Shown here: piece by piece, positions 26,087 through 34,470 of the stretch
Position numbering within the stretch: the stretch's first letter is position 1
Layout: every line of letters starts with the position of its first letter
NCBI GenBank assembly: GCA_014651175.1
Contig: BMWJ01000010.1
Coordinates: 124,001-188,000, forward strand
From: Streptomyces clavifer
GTDB taxonomy: Bacteria; Actinomycetota; Actinomycetes; Streptomycetales; Streptomycetaceae
Length of the DNA stretch: 64,000 nt
Direction: 5' to 3'
Made by a program: the position numbers and the translations under genes
The notes under the pieces: generated by a model
Told to the model about the DNA's origin: nothing
Database searches by the model: none
Seen by the model: the letters and a program-made list of their open reading frames with translations, nothing else

Positions 26087-26527
26087 ATGCCTGACCTGAT
26101 CCACGACGGTGACAGTGCCGCCGCCGTGAGCTCCCTCCGCTCCGCCGTGATGCTGCTGGGCCGTCGCCTGAAGCACCAGCGCGTCGACGAGTCGCTGAGC
26201 CCGACCGAGATGTCGGTGCTCGGCACACTTGCCCGCTGCGGCTCCGCCACCCCCGGTGAGCTGGCCCGCAAGGAGCACGTGCAGCCGCCGTCGATGACCC
26301 GCATCGTCGCGCTGCTGGAAGCCAAGGGGCTGGTCAGACTGGAACCGCACCCCGATGACCGTCGGCAGAAGATGGTCAGCCGGACCGAGCAGGCGGAAGC
26401 CATGCTCGCCGAGAGCCGCTCAAAGCGGAACGCCTGGCTGGCCGACCTCGCCGAGGGCCTGGACGAGGACGAGTGGGAGAGGCTGCGGGACGCAGCTCCC
26501 GTGCTGGAGAAGCTCGCCCACCTCTGA
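26087..26527 (+). CDS. MarR-family transcriptional regulator
   Basis: A 146-residue winged-helix repressor. Its features are LSPTEMSVLGTLARCGSATPGELARKE, recognition helix VQPPSMTRIVALLEAKGLV, and wing LEPHPDDRRQKMVSRTEQ. It is followed after 99 bp by an MFS exporter on the same strand, the usual MarR-efflux pairing, so it probably represses itself and that exporter until a ligand (drug or phenolic compound) binds. The start is preceded by a -10 box and an inverted repeat but no ribosome-binding site. Confidence 0.9.
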   Translation: MPDLIHDGDSAAAVSSLRSAVMLLGRRLKHQRVDESLSPTEMSVLGTLARCGSATPGELARKEHVQPPSMTRIVALLEAKGLVRLEPHPDDRRQKMVSRTEQAEAMLAESRSKRNAWLADLAEGLDEDEWERLRDAAPVLEKLAHL

Positions 26528-26626
26528 CCCGACGGGGCGCACGGGCCGCAGTTCGCGGCCGGTCGCGCCCCGCCGTCACGTCCCCGTCAGTACGTACGTC
26601 GTATACGCCCGAGGAGGCGAACCCTT

Positions 26627-27961
26627 TTGAGTACGGGATCCGGAGCAGACTCCGCCCCCGCACCGACGTCCACCCACGAGAGCAAGACCGGCGGGACCTT
26701 CTCGTCGCTGAAGATCCGCAACTACCGCCTGTTCGCCACGGGCGCCGTGATCTCCAACACCGGTACCTGGATGTCCCGCATCACGCAGGACTGGCTCGTC
26801 CTGAGCCTCACCGGGTCCGCCGCCGCCGTCGGCATCACCACGGCCCTCCAGTTCCTCCCGATGCTGCTCTTCGGCCTGTACGGCGGCGTCATCGCCGACC
26901 GGCTCCCGAAGCGGCGTCTGCTGCTCATCAGCCAGGCGGCGCTCGGCCTGTGCGGTATCGCACTCGCCGTGCTGACCCTCTCCGGCGCCGTCGAGGTCTG
27001 GCACGTCTACCTGATCGCGTTCCTGCTCGGCATGGTGACCGTCGTCGACAACCCGGCGCGCCAGTCGTTCGTGTCCGAGATGGTCGGCCCCGCGCAGCTG
27101 CGCAACGCGGTCAGCCTGAACTCGGCGAACTTCCAGTCCGCCCGGCTCATCGGTCCCGCCGTCGCGGGTGTCCTGATCACCACGGTCGGCAGCGGCTGGG
27201 CCTTCATGTTCAACGGGCTGTCGTTCATCGCCCCGCTCGTCTGCCTGCTCATGATGCGTACGAGCGAGCTCCACGCGTCCGTGACCGTGAAGCGGGCCAA
27301 GGGACAGCTGCGTGAGGGCCTGCGTTACGTGTCCGGCAGGCCCGAGCTGATCTGGCCGATCGTCCTGGTCGGCTTCGTCGGTACGTTCGGCTTCAACTTC
27401 CCGATCTTCCTGACGGCCTTCGCGGACGAGATCTTCGACGGCGGCGCCGGGATGTACTCGTTCTTCAACATCCTCATGGCGGCCGGCTCCCTGGCCGGAG
27501 CCCTGCTCGCAGCCCGCCGCCGCTCCTCGCGGCTGCGGATGCTGGTGGCCGCGGGCACCCTGTTCGGCGCCCTGGAGATCATCGCGTCCTTGTCGCCGTC
27601 CGTCTGGCTCTTCTCGCTGCTGCTCGTCCCGATCGGCATGATCGGTCTGACGACCAACATCAGTGCCAACACGAGCGTCCAGATGGCCGCGGACCCCGAG
27701 ATGCGGGGCCGGGTGATGAGCCTCTACATGATGGTGTTCGTCGGGGGTACGCCGGTGGGCGCCCCGATCGTCGGCTGGATCAGCGACGTCTACGGCGCCC
27801 GGACCGGCATGGCGGCCGGCGGCGCGATCTCCATGCTCGCCGCGCTCGGTGTCGGCTTCGCCCTGACCCGCGTCGGGGGCCTGCGCCTGAAGGTCGACCT
27901 GCGTCCGGGCCGCCCGCACGTGCGGTTCGTCCCACGGGAACAGCTGGCCACGGCTGCCTGA
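26627..27961 (+). CDS. MFS exporter (EntS-like group)
   Basis: A 444-residue major facilitator protein with 12 likely membrane segments. Its features are FATGAVISNTGTWMSRITQDWLVLSL, motif A variant GGVIADRLPKRRLLL, MVTVVDNPARQSFVSEMV, and AADPEMRGRVMSLYMMVFVGGTPVGAPIVGWISD in the second half, as in the EntS/MFS_3 group of exporters. The start is a TTG with GAGGAGG nine bases upstream. It is probably controlled by the adjacent MarR protein and exports a small toxic or secondary metabolite. A strong bidirectional terminator follows. Confidence 0.88.
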   Translation: MSTGSGADSAPAPTSTHESKTGGTFSSLKIRNYRLFATGAVISNTGTWMSRITQDWLVLSLTGSAAAVGITTALQFLPMLLFGLYGGVIADRLPKRRLLLISQAALGLCGIALAVLTLSGAVEVWHVYLIAFLLGMVTVVDNPARQSFVSEMVGPAQLRNAVSLNSANFQSARLIGPAVAGVLITTVGSGWAFMFNGLSFIAPLVCLLMMRTSELHASVTVKRAKGQLREGLRYVSGRPELIWPIVLVGFVGTFGFNFPIFLTAFADEIFDGGAGMYSFFNILMAAGSLAGALLAARRRSSRLRMLVAAGTLFGALEIIASLSPSVWLFSLLLVPIGMIGLTTNISANTSVQMAADPEMRGRVMSLYMMVFVGGTPVGAPIVGWISDVYGARTGMAAGGAISMLAALGVGFALTRVGGLRLKVDLRPGRPHVRFVPREQLATAA

Positions 27962-27971
27962 GCCGTCCCGC

Positions 27972-28009
27972 GAACGCTGCCCTTCTCCTCGCCGGAGAGG
28001 GCGGCGTTC
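27972..28009. terminator. bidirectional terminator
   Basis: GAACGCTGCCCTTCTCC pairs with GGAGAGGGCGGCGTTC (one G-T pair and one bulged T) around a TCGCC loop, followed on the plus strand by CCGTTT. It lies between the convergent MFS and hydrolase genes. Confidence 0.75.
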
Positions 28010-28050
28010 CCGTTTCCGGACGCGGTCGGCGCGGTCGGCGCCCGGCGGGG

Positions 28051-29256
28051 TCAGTCGGGGAGCCGGTCCATCAGCCAGGTGCACAGCTCCTCGGTGATGG
28101 CCGTGTGCGCGGTGGTCGTGGACGAGCAGAGGAATTCGTCCAGTTCGCTCTCCTCCGGGTTCAGCCCGTCGATGGCCGCGTACAGGTCGTCCTGCTTCTC
28201 GACGTCGCGGATCGCGACCGCGCTGACCGAGGGGACGAAGCACACGTCCTCGTGCCGCAGGTCGGCCTTGCCGCCGAGCTTCTTCATCGAGTCGGCGAGG
28301 ATCCTGTAGGTGTGCAGGGTTCCGCCCGGCGCGCCGTCCAGGTCAGGGAAGCCGTTGGTCGCGATGGTCTTCTCGGCCTTGGGGAACCTGCGGTTCAGGT
28401 AGGCGGCCGTGACGTCGTCACCCTGGGCCTGGGTGTAGAAGGTGGTGCCCGGGTAGATCCGCTCGATCCGCAGCGCGACCTCGCCGGGCTTCACGTCCGG
28501 CAGGCCCACCCCGTCCGCGCGGCCGTTGGCCACGGCGATCCTCCTCGGGATCCGCGGCCAGCCGCCGACCCGGTCCAGGGCGGTGAGGAACTCCGCGCGC
28601 TCCGGGGCGACGCCGATCTTGCCGGTGTCCTTGTCGTAGTGCTGCCACAGCATCTGGCGTGCGGCCTGGCTGTCCATCTGCTTCGAGAAGTCGTTCGGGA
28701 ACGGGATGAAGTGCGAGAACGCCTGCACGCCGACCGGGACGGAAGCGCCGCGGTGCGGGCTGTCGTAGGAGAAGTACAGCGCGGTCCGGTGGTCCATCCG
28801 CATCGTCTCCAGCTTCGCGAGTGCGTAGCGGGTGACGATGCCGCCCATGCTGAAGCCGCCGACGACCAGGCGGGCGTCGCCCAGTTGCTCGGCCTGTGCC
28901 CGCATGACGGCGGCCGTGACCGTCTCCGCGTTGTCCAGGATCGACGCGCTGCGCTCGTCGAAGCCGAGCAGGATCACGTCCCTGCCGCGGCGCCGCAGCT
29001 CGCTGACGAACGGGAAGAGGCCCCGCTCCAGCCCCTGGTAGAGCACGTCGAGCTTGCTCCGGCCGAGGCTGAAGCCGTCGGCCATGATCACGGGTCGGAC
29101 GAGTGCGGAGTTGCCCTCACCGGGGAACACCCAGGCGAAGCCGTGCGGCAGCTGCCACTCCTCGTGCTCCGGTACCTCGATCGTCCCGGCGGGTTCGGCG
29201 GTCAGCGGACCGTCGAGGGTGAACGAACCGACGTTGGGCTCGGTCGTCTCGGACAT
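28051..29256 (-). CDS. alpha/beta hydrolase (lipase/esterase-like)
   Basis: A 401-residue hydrolase without a signal peptide. The nucleophile elbow is VVGGFSMGGIVTRYAL (Ser in GFSMG). The preceding beta-strand region has VIMADGFSLGRSKLDVLYQGL, and a late DLRHEDVCFVPSVSAVAI region may hold the catalytic His. The body resembles PGAP1/lipase-like or acyltransferase-type hydrolases acting on a bulky substrate. The AAGGAGCACG ribosome-binding site fits the ATG at 29256. It is monocistronic. Substrate unknown. Confidence 0.78.
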   Translation of the reverse strand: MSETTEPNVGSFTLDGPLTAEPAGTIEVPEHEEWQLPHGFAWVFPGEGNSALVRPVIMADGFSLGRSKLDVLYQGLERGLFPFVSELRRRGRDVILLGFDERSASILDNAETVTAAVMRAQAEQLGDARLVVGGFSMGGIVTRYALAKLETMRMDHRTALYFSYDSPHRGASVPVGVQAFSHFIPFPNDFSKQMDSQAARQMLWQHYDKDTGKIGVAPERAEFLTALDRVGGWPRIPRRIAVANGRADGVGLPDVKPGEVALRIERIYPGTTFYTQAQGDDVTAAYLNRRFPKAEKTIATNGFPDLDGAPGGTLHTYRILADSMKKLGGKADLRHEDVCFVPSVSAVAIRDVEKQDDLYAAIDGLNPEESELDEFLCSSTTTAHTAITEELCTWLMDRLPD

Positions 29257-29556
29257 GGTCGTGCTCCTTGGGGAAAGAATGGGCGGAACGACGTCATCAT
29301 GGGGGGCGATCCGGGCATATCACTCTTCCGGTCAGAGGGGTTCACCACATCTGATGGAGCCGGAGCGGGAAGGGTTTGACACGCCCGGCACATGCCGTTG
29401 GCCTGTTCTCGTCGCTCGCCCGTTCCCCGCCGCACGCGTGCCGTAGGGGGCGGCCGGCGAGCGGGTCCCGGCCTGCCGGACGGGTCGCGGGCGCGCCGTG
29501 TGGCGGACGACCGGTCCGGTCGGCAGGGCACGCGGGGGCGCTGGGACACTCGCCGC
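29257..29556. other. 300-bp divergent intergenic region
   Basis: The gap lies between the hydrolase (minus) and thpR (plus). A TTGACA hexamer occurs near 29381 but without a matching -10 at 17 bp. GACACT lies six bases before the thpR ATG and may be its -10. No other signal or gene is seen. Confidence 0.4.
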
Positions 29557-30129
29557 ATGAGCAGCCAGAGACTCTTCGCCGCCGTCCTGCCGCCCGCGCC
29601 CGCGGCGGACGAGCTGGCCGGGGCCGTCGCCCCGCTGCACGAGGTGCCCGGCGCCGGGCACCTCCGCTGGACCGCCCGCGCGGGCTGGCACTACACGCTC
29701 GCCTTCCTCGGGGGTGTGGAGGAGGACGTGCTGCCGGATCTGCACAGCCGGATGGAGCGGGCCGCGCACCGGACCGAACCGTTCCCACTGCGCGTCCACG
29801 GCAGTGGCAGATTCGACGGGCGGGCGCTGTGGGCGGGGGCCGCGGGCGGGCTCGACACGCTGCGGCTGCTGGCCGCGCGGGCCGGTGCCGCCGCCCGCCG
29901 GGCTGGGCTGCCGATGGAGGAGCACCGCCGCTACACCCCGCACCTCACCCTGGCCCGCAGTCGCGTCCAGGTGGATCTGAGGCCGTTCACGGAGGCCCTG
30001 GCCGGTTTCGAGGGCATGCGCTGGGAGGCGGGGGAGCTCAGCCTCGTCCGCAGCCGGCCGCCCGTGGACGGGGTGCCGGGGGAGCAGCCGCGGTACGAGG
30101 TGGTCCGGGCCTGGCCGCTGGGGCGGTGA
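29557..30129 (+). CDS. thpR: RNA 2',3'-cyclic phosphodiesterase (2'-5' RNA ligase family)
   Basis: A 190-residue cytoplasmic enzyme of the 2H phosphoesterase superfamily. The two catalytic motifs are HYTLAFLG (near residue 47) and HLTLARS (near residue 130). RLFAAVLPP near the N-terminus and the size match the ThpR/LigT family, which hydrolyses 2',3'-cyclic phosphates on RNA. The ATG at 29557 lacks a clear ribosome-binding site and may be leaderless. Physiological role in actinomycetes is not established. Confidence 0.9.
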   Translation: MSSQRLFAAVLPPAPAADELAGAVAPLHEVPGAGHLRWTARAGWHYTLAFLGGVEEDVLPDLHSRMERAAHRTEPFPLRVHGSGRFDGRALWAGAAGGLDTLRLLAARAGAAARRAGLPMEEHRRYTPHLTLARSRVQVDLRPFTEALAGFEGMRWEAGELSLVRSRPPVDGVPGEQPRYEVVRAWPLGR

Positions 30130-30184
30130 GCGGGCCCGCGGGGCTGGACGCCGGAGCGGTGGGCGGGCCGGTTACGCTCGTCGG

Positions 30185-30274
30185 GTGGATCCGAAGACCA
30201 GAAACCGCATCATGGCCGCCGTGCTCGTACTGATGTTCGTCGTCGTCGCGGCGGCGTCCGCCCTCGGGGGCTGA
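30185..30274 (+). CDS. 29-residue membrane micropeptide
   Basis: A short open frame, GTG to TGA, encoding MDPKTRNRIMAAVLVLMFVV followed by VAAASALGG. It has a basic N-terminus then one 18-residue hydrophobic helix, like small single-pass membrane peptides. A TACGCT -10 box ends six bases before the GTG and there is no ribosome-binding site, so a leaderless message is likely. It follows thpR by 55 bp and converges on the aldo/keto reductase gene. Function unknown; the promoter fit and clean membrane-helix pattern are the evidence. Confidence 0.6.
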   Translation: MDPKTRNRIMAAVLVLMFVVVAAASALGG

Positions 30275-30319
30275 GCCCGCGGAGGGCTGAACCCGCCGGG
30301 GCGGACGCGTGTGATCCGG

Positions 30320-31315
30320 CTACCAGGCGAAGTTCTCCGGCGACGGACCCGGGCCGGGGAAGATCTCGTCCAGGGCGCTCAGCACCTCGTCCGACAGCTC
30401 CAGCTCCACCGCGCGCAGTGCGGAGTCGAGCTGTTCCCGGGTGCGCGGGCCGGAGATCGGCCCCGTGACCCCCGGGCGGCTGAGCAGCCAGGCGAGGCCC
30501 GCCTCGCCCGGCTCCAGGCCGTGCTTCTCCAGCAGGTCCTCGTACGCCTGGACCTGCGCCCGCACCTTCGGGTCGGCCAGGGCCTCCGCGGACCGGCCCG
30601 AGGTGGACCGGGCGCCGCCGCCCTCGCGCTCCTTGCGGATCGCGCCGCCGAGCAGCCCGCCGTGCAGCGGCGACCACGGGATGACGCCGAGGCCGTACTC
30701 CTGGGCGGCCGGGATGACCTCCATCTCGGCCCCGCGCTCCATCAGGTTGTAGATGCACTGCTCGCTGACCAGGCCGTAGCTGCCGCGCTGCTTGGCGACC
30801 TCGTTGGCCTGCGCGATCTTGTAACCCGCGAAGTTGGAGGAGCCCGCGTACAGGATCTTGCCCTGCTGGATCAGTACGTCGATGGCCTGCCAGATCTCCT
30901 CGATCGGGGTGGACCGGTCGACGTGGTGGAACTGGTACAGGTCGATGTGGTCCGTCTGGAGGCGCTTGAGGCTGGCGTCGACGGCCCGCCGGATGTTGAC
31001 GGCGGACAGCTTGTCGTAGTTCGGCCAGGCGTCGCCCTCGCCGGCCATGTTGCCGTAGACCTTGGTGGCGAGGACGACCTTGTCGCGGCGGTCACCGCCC
31101 TGGGCGAACCATGTACCGAGGATCTCCTCGGTACGGCCCTTGTTCTCGCCCCAGCCGTAGACGTTCGCGGTGTCGAAGAAGTTGACCCCCGCGTCGAGGG
31201 CGGCGTCCATGAGCGCGTGGCTGTCGCTCTCGTTGGTCTGGGGGCCGAAGTTCATCGTCCCGAGGACGAGGCGGCTGACTTTGAGTCCGGTGCGTCCGAG
31301 CTGCGTGTACTTCAT
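30320..31315 (-). CDS. aldo/keto reductase
   Basis: A 331-residue NADPH-dependent oxidoreductase of the AKR superfamily (YghZ/GSP69-like group). It begins MKYTQLGRTGLKVSRLVLGT. Catalytic residues are visible as Asp in FFDTANVYG, Tyr in NVYGWG, Lys in VVLATKVYG and His in YQFHHVDRSTP. The nucleotide-binding C-terminal part has SGPRTREQLDSALRAVELELS. The start ATG has GGGGG upstream; longer frames upstream are not supported. A perfect 18-bp palindrome lies 18-35 bp before the start, so a specific regulator is likely. Substrate unknown. Confidence 0.9.
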   Translation of the reverse strand: MKYTQLGRTGLKVSRLVLGTMNFGPQTNESDSHALMDAALDAGVNFFDTANVYGWGENKGRTEEILGTWFAQGGDRRDKVVLATKVYGNMAGEGDAWPNYDKLSAVNIRRAVDASLKRLQTDHIDLYQFHHVDRSTPIEEIWQAIDVLIQQGKILYAGSSNFAGYKIAQANEVAKQRGSYGLVSEQCIYNLMERGAEMEVIPAAQEYGLGVIPWSPLHGGLLGGAIRKEREGGGARSTSGRSAEALADPKVRAQVQAYEDLLEKHGLEPGEAGLAWLLSRPGVTGPISGPRTREQLDSALRAVELELSDEVLSALDEIFPGPGPSPENFAW

Positions 31316-31332
31316 GACCCCCAAGCCAACTC

Positions 31333-31350
31333 CTTCGAGCGCGCTCGAAG
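31333..31350. promoter_or_regulatory. 18-bp perfect palindrome upstream of aldo/keto reductase
   Basis: CTTCGAGCGCGCTCGAAG is a perfect palindrome without spacer, in the 47-bp gap between the aldo/keto reductase start and the end of the proline iminopeptidase gene. The position fits an operator; as RNA it could also fold as a hairpin terminating the upstream gene. Confidence 0.55.
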
Positions 31351-31362
31351 CAAGGGGTGATC

Positions 31363-32337
31363 TCAGGCGCGCCGGGCGAACCGGTCGAGTGCCGCGACGA
31401 CCGCGCGTCTGGTCGCGGGCCCGCCGAGGTGGCCCGCGCCGTCGATGACCGTCAGCTCCGCGTCCGGCCAGGCCCTGGCCAGCTCCCACGCGGTGGTCAG
31501 CGGTCCACCCAGGTCGAAGCGGCCGTGCACCAGGACACCGGGGATGCCGGCGAGGCGGCCGGCGTCACGGATCAGCTGTCCCTCCTCCAGCCAGGCGGCG
31601 TGCGCGAAGTAGTGGGAGCAGATCCGGACGAGCGCCTGCCGGCCGCGGTCGGGCCGGTCGCTGTACGGGGACGGGCCGGTGTGCGTCTCCATGGAGACGA
31701 CCGCGTCCTCCCACGCGCACCAGTCGGCCGTGGCCCTCGCGCGCACCTCCGGGTCGGGGCTCTCCATCCGCCGGGCGTACGCGGCGACGAGGCCCCCCGG
31801 GCCCTCGGCCTCGGGGACGCCCGCCCGGAACCGGTCCCAGGCCTCGGGGAAGATCTGCCCGGCGCCGCGGTACAGCCAGTCGATCTCGCTGCGCCGGGTC
31901 GTCGTCACCGCGGAGACCACGATCTCCGAGACCCGTTCCGGATGCTGTTCGGCGTACGCCAGGATGAGTGTGGAGCCCCAGGAGCCCCCGTACAGCAGCC
32001 ACTTCCCGATACCCAGGTGCGTGCGCAGCTGCTCCATGTCGGCGATCAGACGGGCCGTCGTGTTGTGCCGCAGGTCGGTGGCCGGGTCGCTCGCGTGCGG
32101 GGTGGAGCGACCGCAGTTGCGCTGGTCGAAGAGCACGACGCGATAGAGGTCCGGGTCGAAGTACCGCCGGAACAGCGTGCCGCAGCCCGAACCGGGGCCG
32201 CCGTGGACGAGGAGGGCGGGCTTGCCCTCCGGGTTGCCGCAGACCTCCCAGTACACGAGGTTGCCGTCGCCCACGTCCAGCATCCCGTGGTCGTACGGCT
32301 CGATCGGCGGGTACGTCTCGTCGGGTGTCCTGTCCAC
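31363..32337 (-). CDS. pip: proline iminopeptidase
   Basis: A 324-residue alpha/beta hydrolase that removes N-terminal proline from peptides. Its features are HGGPGSGCGTLFRRYFDPDLYRVVLFDQRNCGRSTPHA, nucleophile motif YGGSWGSTLILAYAEQHPERV, WLYRGAGQIFPEAWDRF in the cap, and late VHGRFDLGGP (Asp) and DGAGHLGG (His), completing the Ser-Asp-His triad typical of prolyl aminopeptidases of the S33 family. The GTG at 32337 has GGAGGAGC upstream. It is divergent from the tRNA-like gene. Confidence 0.93.
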   Translation of the reverse strand: MDRTPDETYPPIEPYDHGMLDVGDGNLVYWEVCGNPEGKPALLVHGGPGSGCGTLFRRYFDPDLYRVVLFDQRNCGRSTPHASDPATDLRHNTTARLIADMEQLRTHLGIGKWLLYGGSWGSTLILAYAEQHPERVSEIVVSAVTTTRRSEIDWLYRGAGQIFPEAWDRFRAGVPEAEGPGGLVAAYARRMESPDPEVRARATADWCAWEDAVVSMETHTGPSPYSDRPDRGRQALVRICSHYFAHAAWLEEGQLIRDAGRLAGIPGVLVHGRFDLGGPLTTAWELARAWPDAELTVIDGAGHLGGPATRRAVVAALDRFARRA

Positions 32338-32474
32338 CGCGCTCCTCCCCCTCCGGCGGTTCGCCTGCTCGTGTGTGCCGGGCGGCCCGGTGCACGCACC
32401 CGCCCGGCCGGGAGGGCCCGGCTCCGGTCGGCGGCCCCTGCGCGTGCGGGCGCACGATAGCCTCCGGGCCGGGC

Positions 32475-32548
32475 GGGGCCGTAGCGCAGAGGTCGTCGCG
32501 CCGGTCTCCACAACCGCGAGGACGCCGGTTCGAATCCGGTCGGCTCCG
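32475..32548 (+). tRNA. tRNA-Trp(CCA)-like gene with unusual structure
   Basis: The acceptor stem GGGGCCG (32475-32481) pairs with CGGCTCC (32541-32547), with one G-U pair, and G is the discriminator. The D stem is GCGC/GCGC with a loop carrying GG. The T arm is GCCGG-TTCGAAT-CCGGT. The anticodon loop reads CTCCACA, giving anticodon CCA. Oddities: only four anticodon-stem pairs form, one base is missing between the D and anticodon stems, the variable region has an extra base, position 37 is C instead of a purine, and position 21 is not A. CCA is not encoded. A TAGCCT -10-like box lies at 32457-32462. It could be a diverged second tRNA-Trp or a decayed copy. Confidence 0.6.
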
Positions 32549-32592
32549 CCCTTCCGCCCCGGCCCCCGCCCGAGTGCGGCCGGCCGACGGCG

Positions 32593-33423
32593 CTACGGGC
32601 CGACGGGCAGCCGACGCTTGTGGTCCGTGAGGCGGTAGCGGCCGACGATCGTGTCGAAGGCCCGCTCGTCGACCGGCTTGCCCTCCAGGAAGTCGTCTAT
32701 GGCGTCGTAGGTGACCCCGAGCGCGTGCTCGTCCGCCTTGCCCGGGGCGAGCGTCTCCAGGTCGGCCGTCGGCACCTTCCAGACCAGCTCGGTGGGCGCG
32801 CCCAGCGCCTCCGCGACGGCGCGCACCCGGCGCTTGGTCAGTCCGGTCAGCGGGACGACGTCGGCCGCGCCGTCCCCGAACTTGGTGAAGAAGCCGGAGA
32901 CCGCCTCGGCCGCGTGGTCCGTGCCGACGACCAGGCCGTTGTGCGCCCCGGCGACCGCGTACTGGGCGATCATGCGCTGCCGGGCCTTGATGTTGCCGAG
33001 CACGAAGTCCTGGTGATGGGGGTCGCGGAAGGTCACGTCGCCGGTGAGCAGCGACTCCTGCGTGGCGTCGCTCGCGGGCCTGATGTCCACGGTGAGCACG
33101 TGGTCGGCCCGGATGAAGGAGAGCGCGAGCTGGGCGTCGTGCTCGTCGGCCTGGACGCCGTAGGGGAGGCGCATCGCGTAGAAGCGGGCCTCGTGACCGG
33201 CGCCCCGCGCGCGCTCGACGGCGAGCTGGCACAGCCGGCCGGCGGTGGTGGAGTCGACGCCGCCGCTGATGCCGAGCACCAGGGAGCGCAGCCCCGTGGA
33301 GGTCAGCCGTTCGGCGAGGAAGGCCACACGGCGCTCGATCTCCTGTGCGGCGTCGAAGGTCTCCGCGACCTCCAACTCCCGGGCGATCTCCTGCTGCAGG
33401 GCGATGTTCGCCGGCTCGCTCAC
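32593..33423 (-). CDS. nadE: NAD(+) synthase, ammonia-dependent
   Basis: A 276-residue enzyme making NAD from deamido-NAD, ATP and ammonia. The PP-loop [12 protein letters not shown] lies near residue 52. [43 protein letters not shown] and the C-terminal [23 protein letters not shown] are typical of the E. coli-type single-domain NadE. No glutaminase domain is present. GAGGAG lies five bases before the GTG start. It appears monocistronic. Confidence 0.95.
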   Translation of the reverse strand: MSEPANIALQQEIARELEVAETFDAAQEIERRVAFLAERLTSTGLRSLVLGISGGVDSTTAGRLCQLAVERARGAGHEARFYAMRLPYGVQADEHDAQLALSFIRADHVLTVDIRPASDATQESLLTGDVTFRDPHHQDFVLGNIKARQRMIAQYAVAGAHNGLVVGTDHAAEAVSGFFTKFGDGAADVVPLTGLTKRRVRAVAEALGAPTELVWKVPTADLETLAPGKADEHALGVTYDAIDDFLEGKPVDERAFDTIVGRYRLTDHKRRLPVGP

Positions 33424-33520
33424 GTCTGCTCCTCGTTCCGGTCCACGGTGGCCCGTCCCGCCCACCCTACCCACGGCCCTCTTCCTGCCGGGCCGGTGCG
33501 GGGGCGGAGCCGGGGGACCG

Positions 33521-34102
33521 TCAGCCCTTGACCGCCACGTGGTACGCGGAGCCCCACAGGGTCACCGCGGAGGCCAGGCCCACCACCGCGCGCACGCTCT
33601 CGTCCGACAGGCCGGCCGCGATGAGCGCGAGCCCGGTGACCGCGACCGCGCTGAGCACGACCGCCGTCACCCGGTACTGCCACTGGTCGTAGAGGCGGGC
33701 GAGCGGGAAGAAGTGCAGTCCGACGACCAGCGCGATGGCCGGCGGCACGAACGCCGGGTGGCCCGAGGCGTTGGCCACCGCGATCACGGCGAAGACCGCC
33801 ACGAGCTCGACGACGTTCACGATGCCGACCGAACGTGCCCAGTTCCGCGGCAGGTCCACCATGCGGGGCGATGGGGCGGCTCCCCTGCGGTAGGCAAGGA
33901 GGACCGCTGCGGCGGCGAGCGGCACGGCGGCGATCTCGACGGTCAGGGCCGCACCGGGCGACGCGAGCCCGGACGCTCCGGCGAAGGCCCAGACGACCGC
34001 GAACACCGACAGGACGACGGTGCCGCGGCGTCGCAGGGTCCGGGTGAGGGCCTCGCACTCGGCATCCGGCACGGCCGCGGTCGAGGGCGTGGGCTGGATC
34101 AT
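33521..34102 (-). CDS. polytopic membrane protein, unknown
   Basis: A 193-residue protein with six likely membrane segments after a hydrophilic N-terminus ([27 protein letters not shown]). Segments include [72 protein letters not shown] and two near the C-terminus. I do not recognise the family with confidence. The ATG at 34102 was chosen because upstream in-frame codons give only charged unconserved residues; the ribosome-binding site is weak. Confidence 0.65.
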   Translation of the reverse strand: MIQPTPSTAAVPDAECEALTRTLRRRGTVVLSVFAVVWAFAGASGLASPGAALTVEIAAVPLAAAAVLLAYRRGAAPSPRMVDLPRNWARSVGIVNVVELVAVFAVIAVANASGHPAFVPPAIALVVGLHFFPLARLYDQWQYRVTAVVLSAVAVTGLALIAAGLSDESVRAVVGLASAVTLWGSAYHVAVKG

Positions 34103-34216
34103 TCGGCCGAGAGTACCGCCGTCGTCGGCCCCGTCCGACGGTTTCGCCCAGGCGCGGGGAACCTCCACGTACGGAGGCGTGCCGTCCGCCCCGCCCCGCC
34201 CCGACCAGCCGTTCCT

Positions 34217-34402
34217 TCAGGGCGCCAGGACGAGCCGCCCCGTACGCCGCCCTCCGCGAGGCGGCCGTACGCGTCGGTCGCCCGCCAGGGGGTACGTGCG
34301 TGCCCCCCGGGGCGTCAGAAGCCCCGCGTCGACCGGCTTCACGAGCTCGCCGAGCCCGTCGCCGTCCGCGGCCGGCTCCACGACCTGTTTCTCCCGGCCC
34401 AC
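34217..34402 (-). pseudogene. C-terminal remnant of a zinc-type ADH/quinone oxidoreductase
   Basis: The minus strand encodes about 60 residues resembling the C-terminal tail of NADP-dependent zinc-type alcohol dehydrogenase/quinone oxidoreductases: VVEPAADGDGLGELVK, PVDAGLLTPRGARTYPLA, and finally GRLVLAP then stop. Between PLA and RLVLAP the family-like reading ATDAYGRLAEGGVRG is found only in a shifted frame, as if two bases were lost and then one more, restoring the frame. The catalytic and nucleotide-binding parts are absent. The remnant ends beside the operator of the HxlR gene. An HxlR regulator divergent from a quinone oxidoreductase is a common arrangement, so this was probably its original target. 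Confidence 0.7.
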
Positions 34403-34411
34403 TAACCTGGG

Positions 34412-34425
34412 AGGAGTTAACTCCT
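34412..34425. promoter_or_regulatory. 14-bp palindromic operator of the HxlR gene
   Basis: AGGAGTTAACTCCT is a perfect palindrome, directly after a TAACCT -10-like box (34403-34408) that reads toward the HxlR gene. A repressor bound here would block transcription initiation. It also abuts the oxidoreductase remnant on the other strand. Confidence 0.6.
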
Positions 34426-34470
34426 GGGTGCGTAGGCCACCCACAGGCAGGACCGGAGGCAGCCAGGCCC

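Noticed and set aside
32475..32548. tRNA as an integration site of a mobile element
   Set aside because: No integrase, excisionase, direct-repeat attachment copy or plasmid genes are seen around it.
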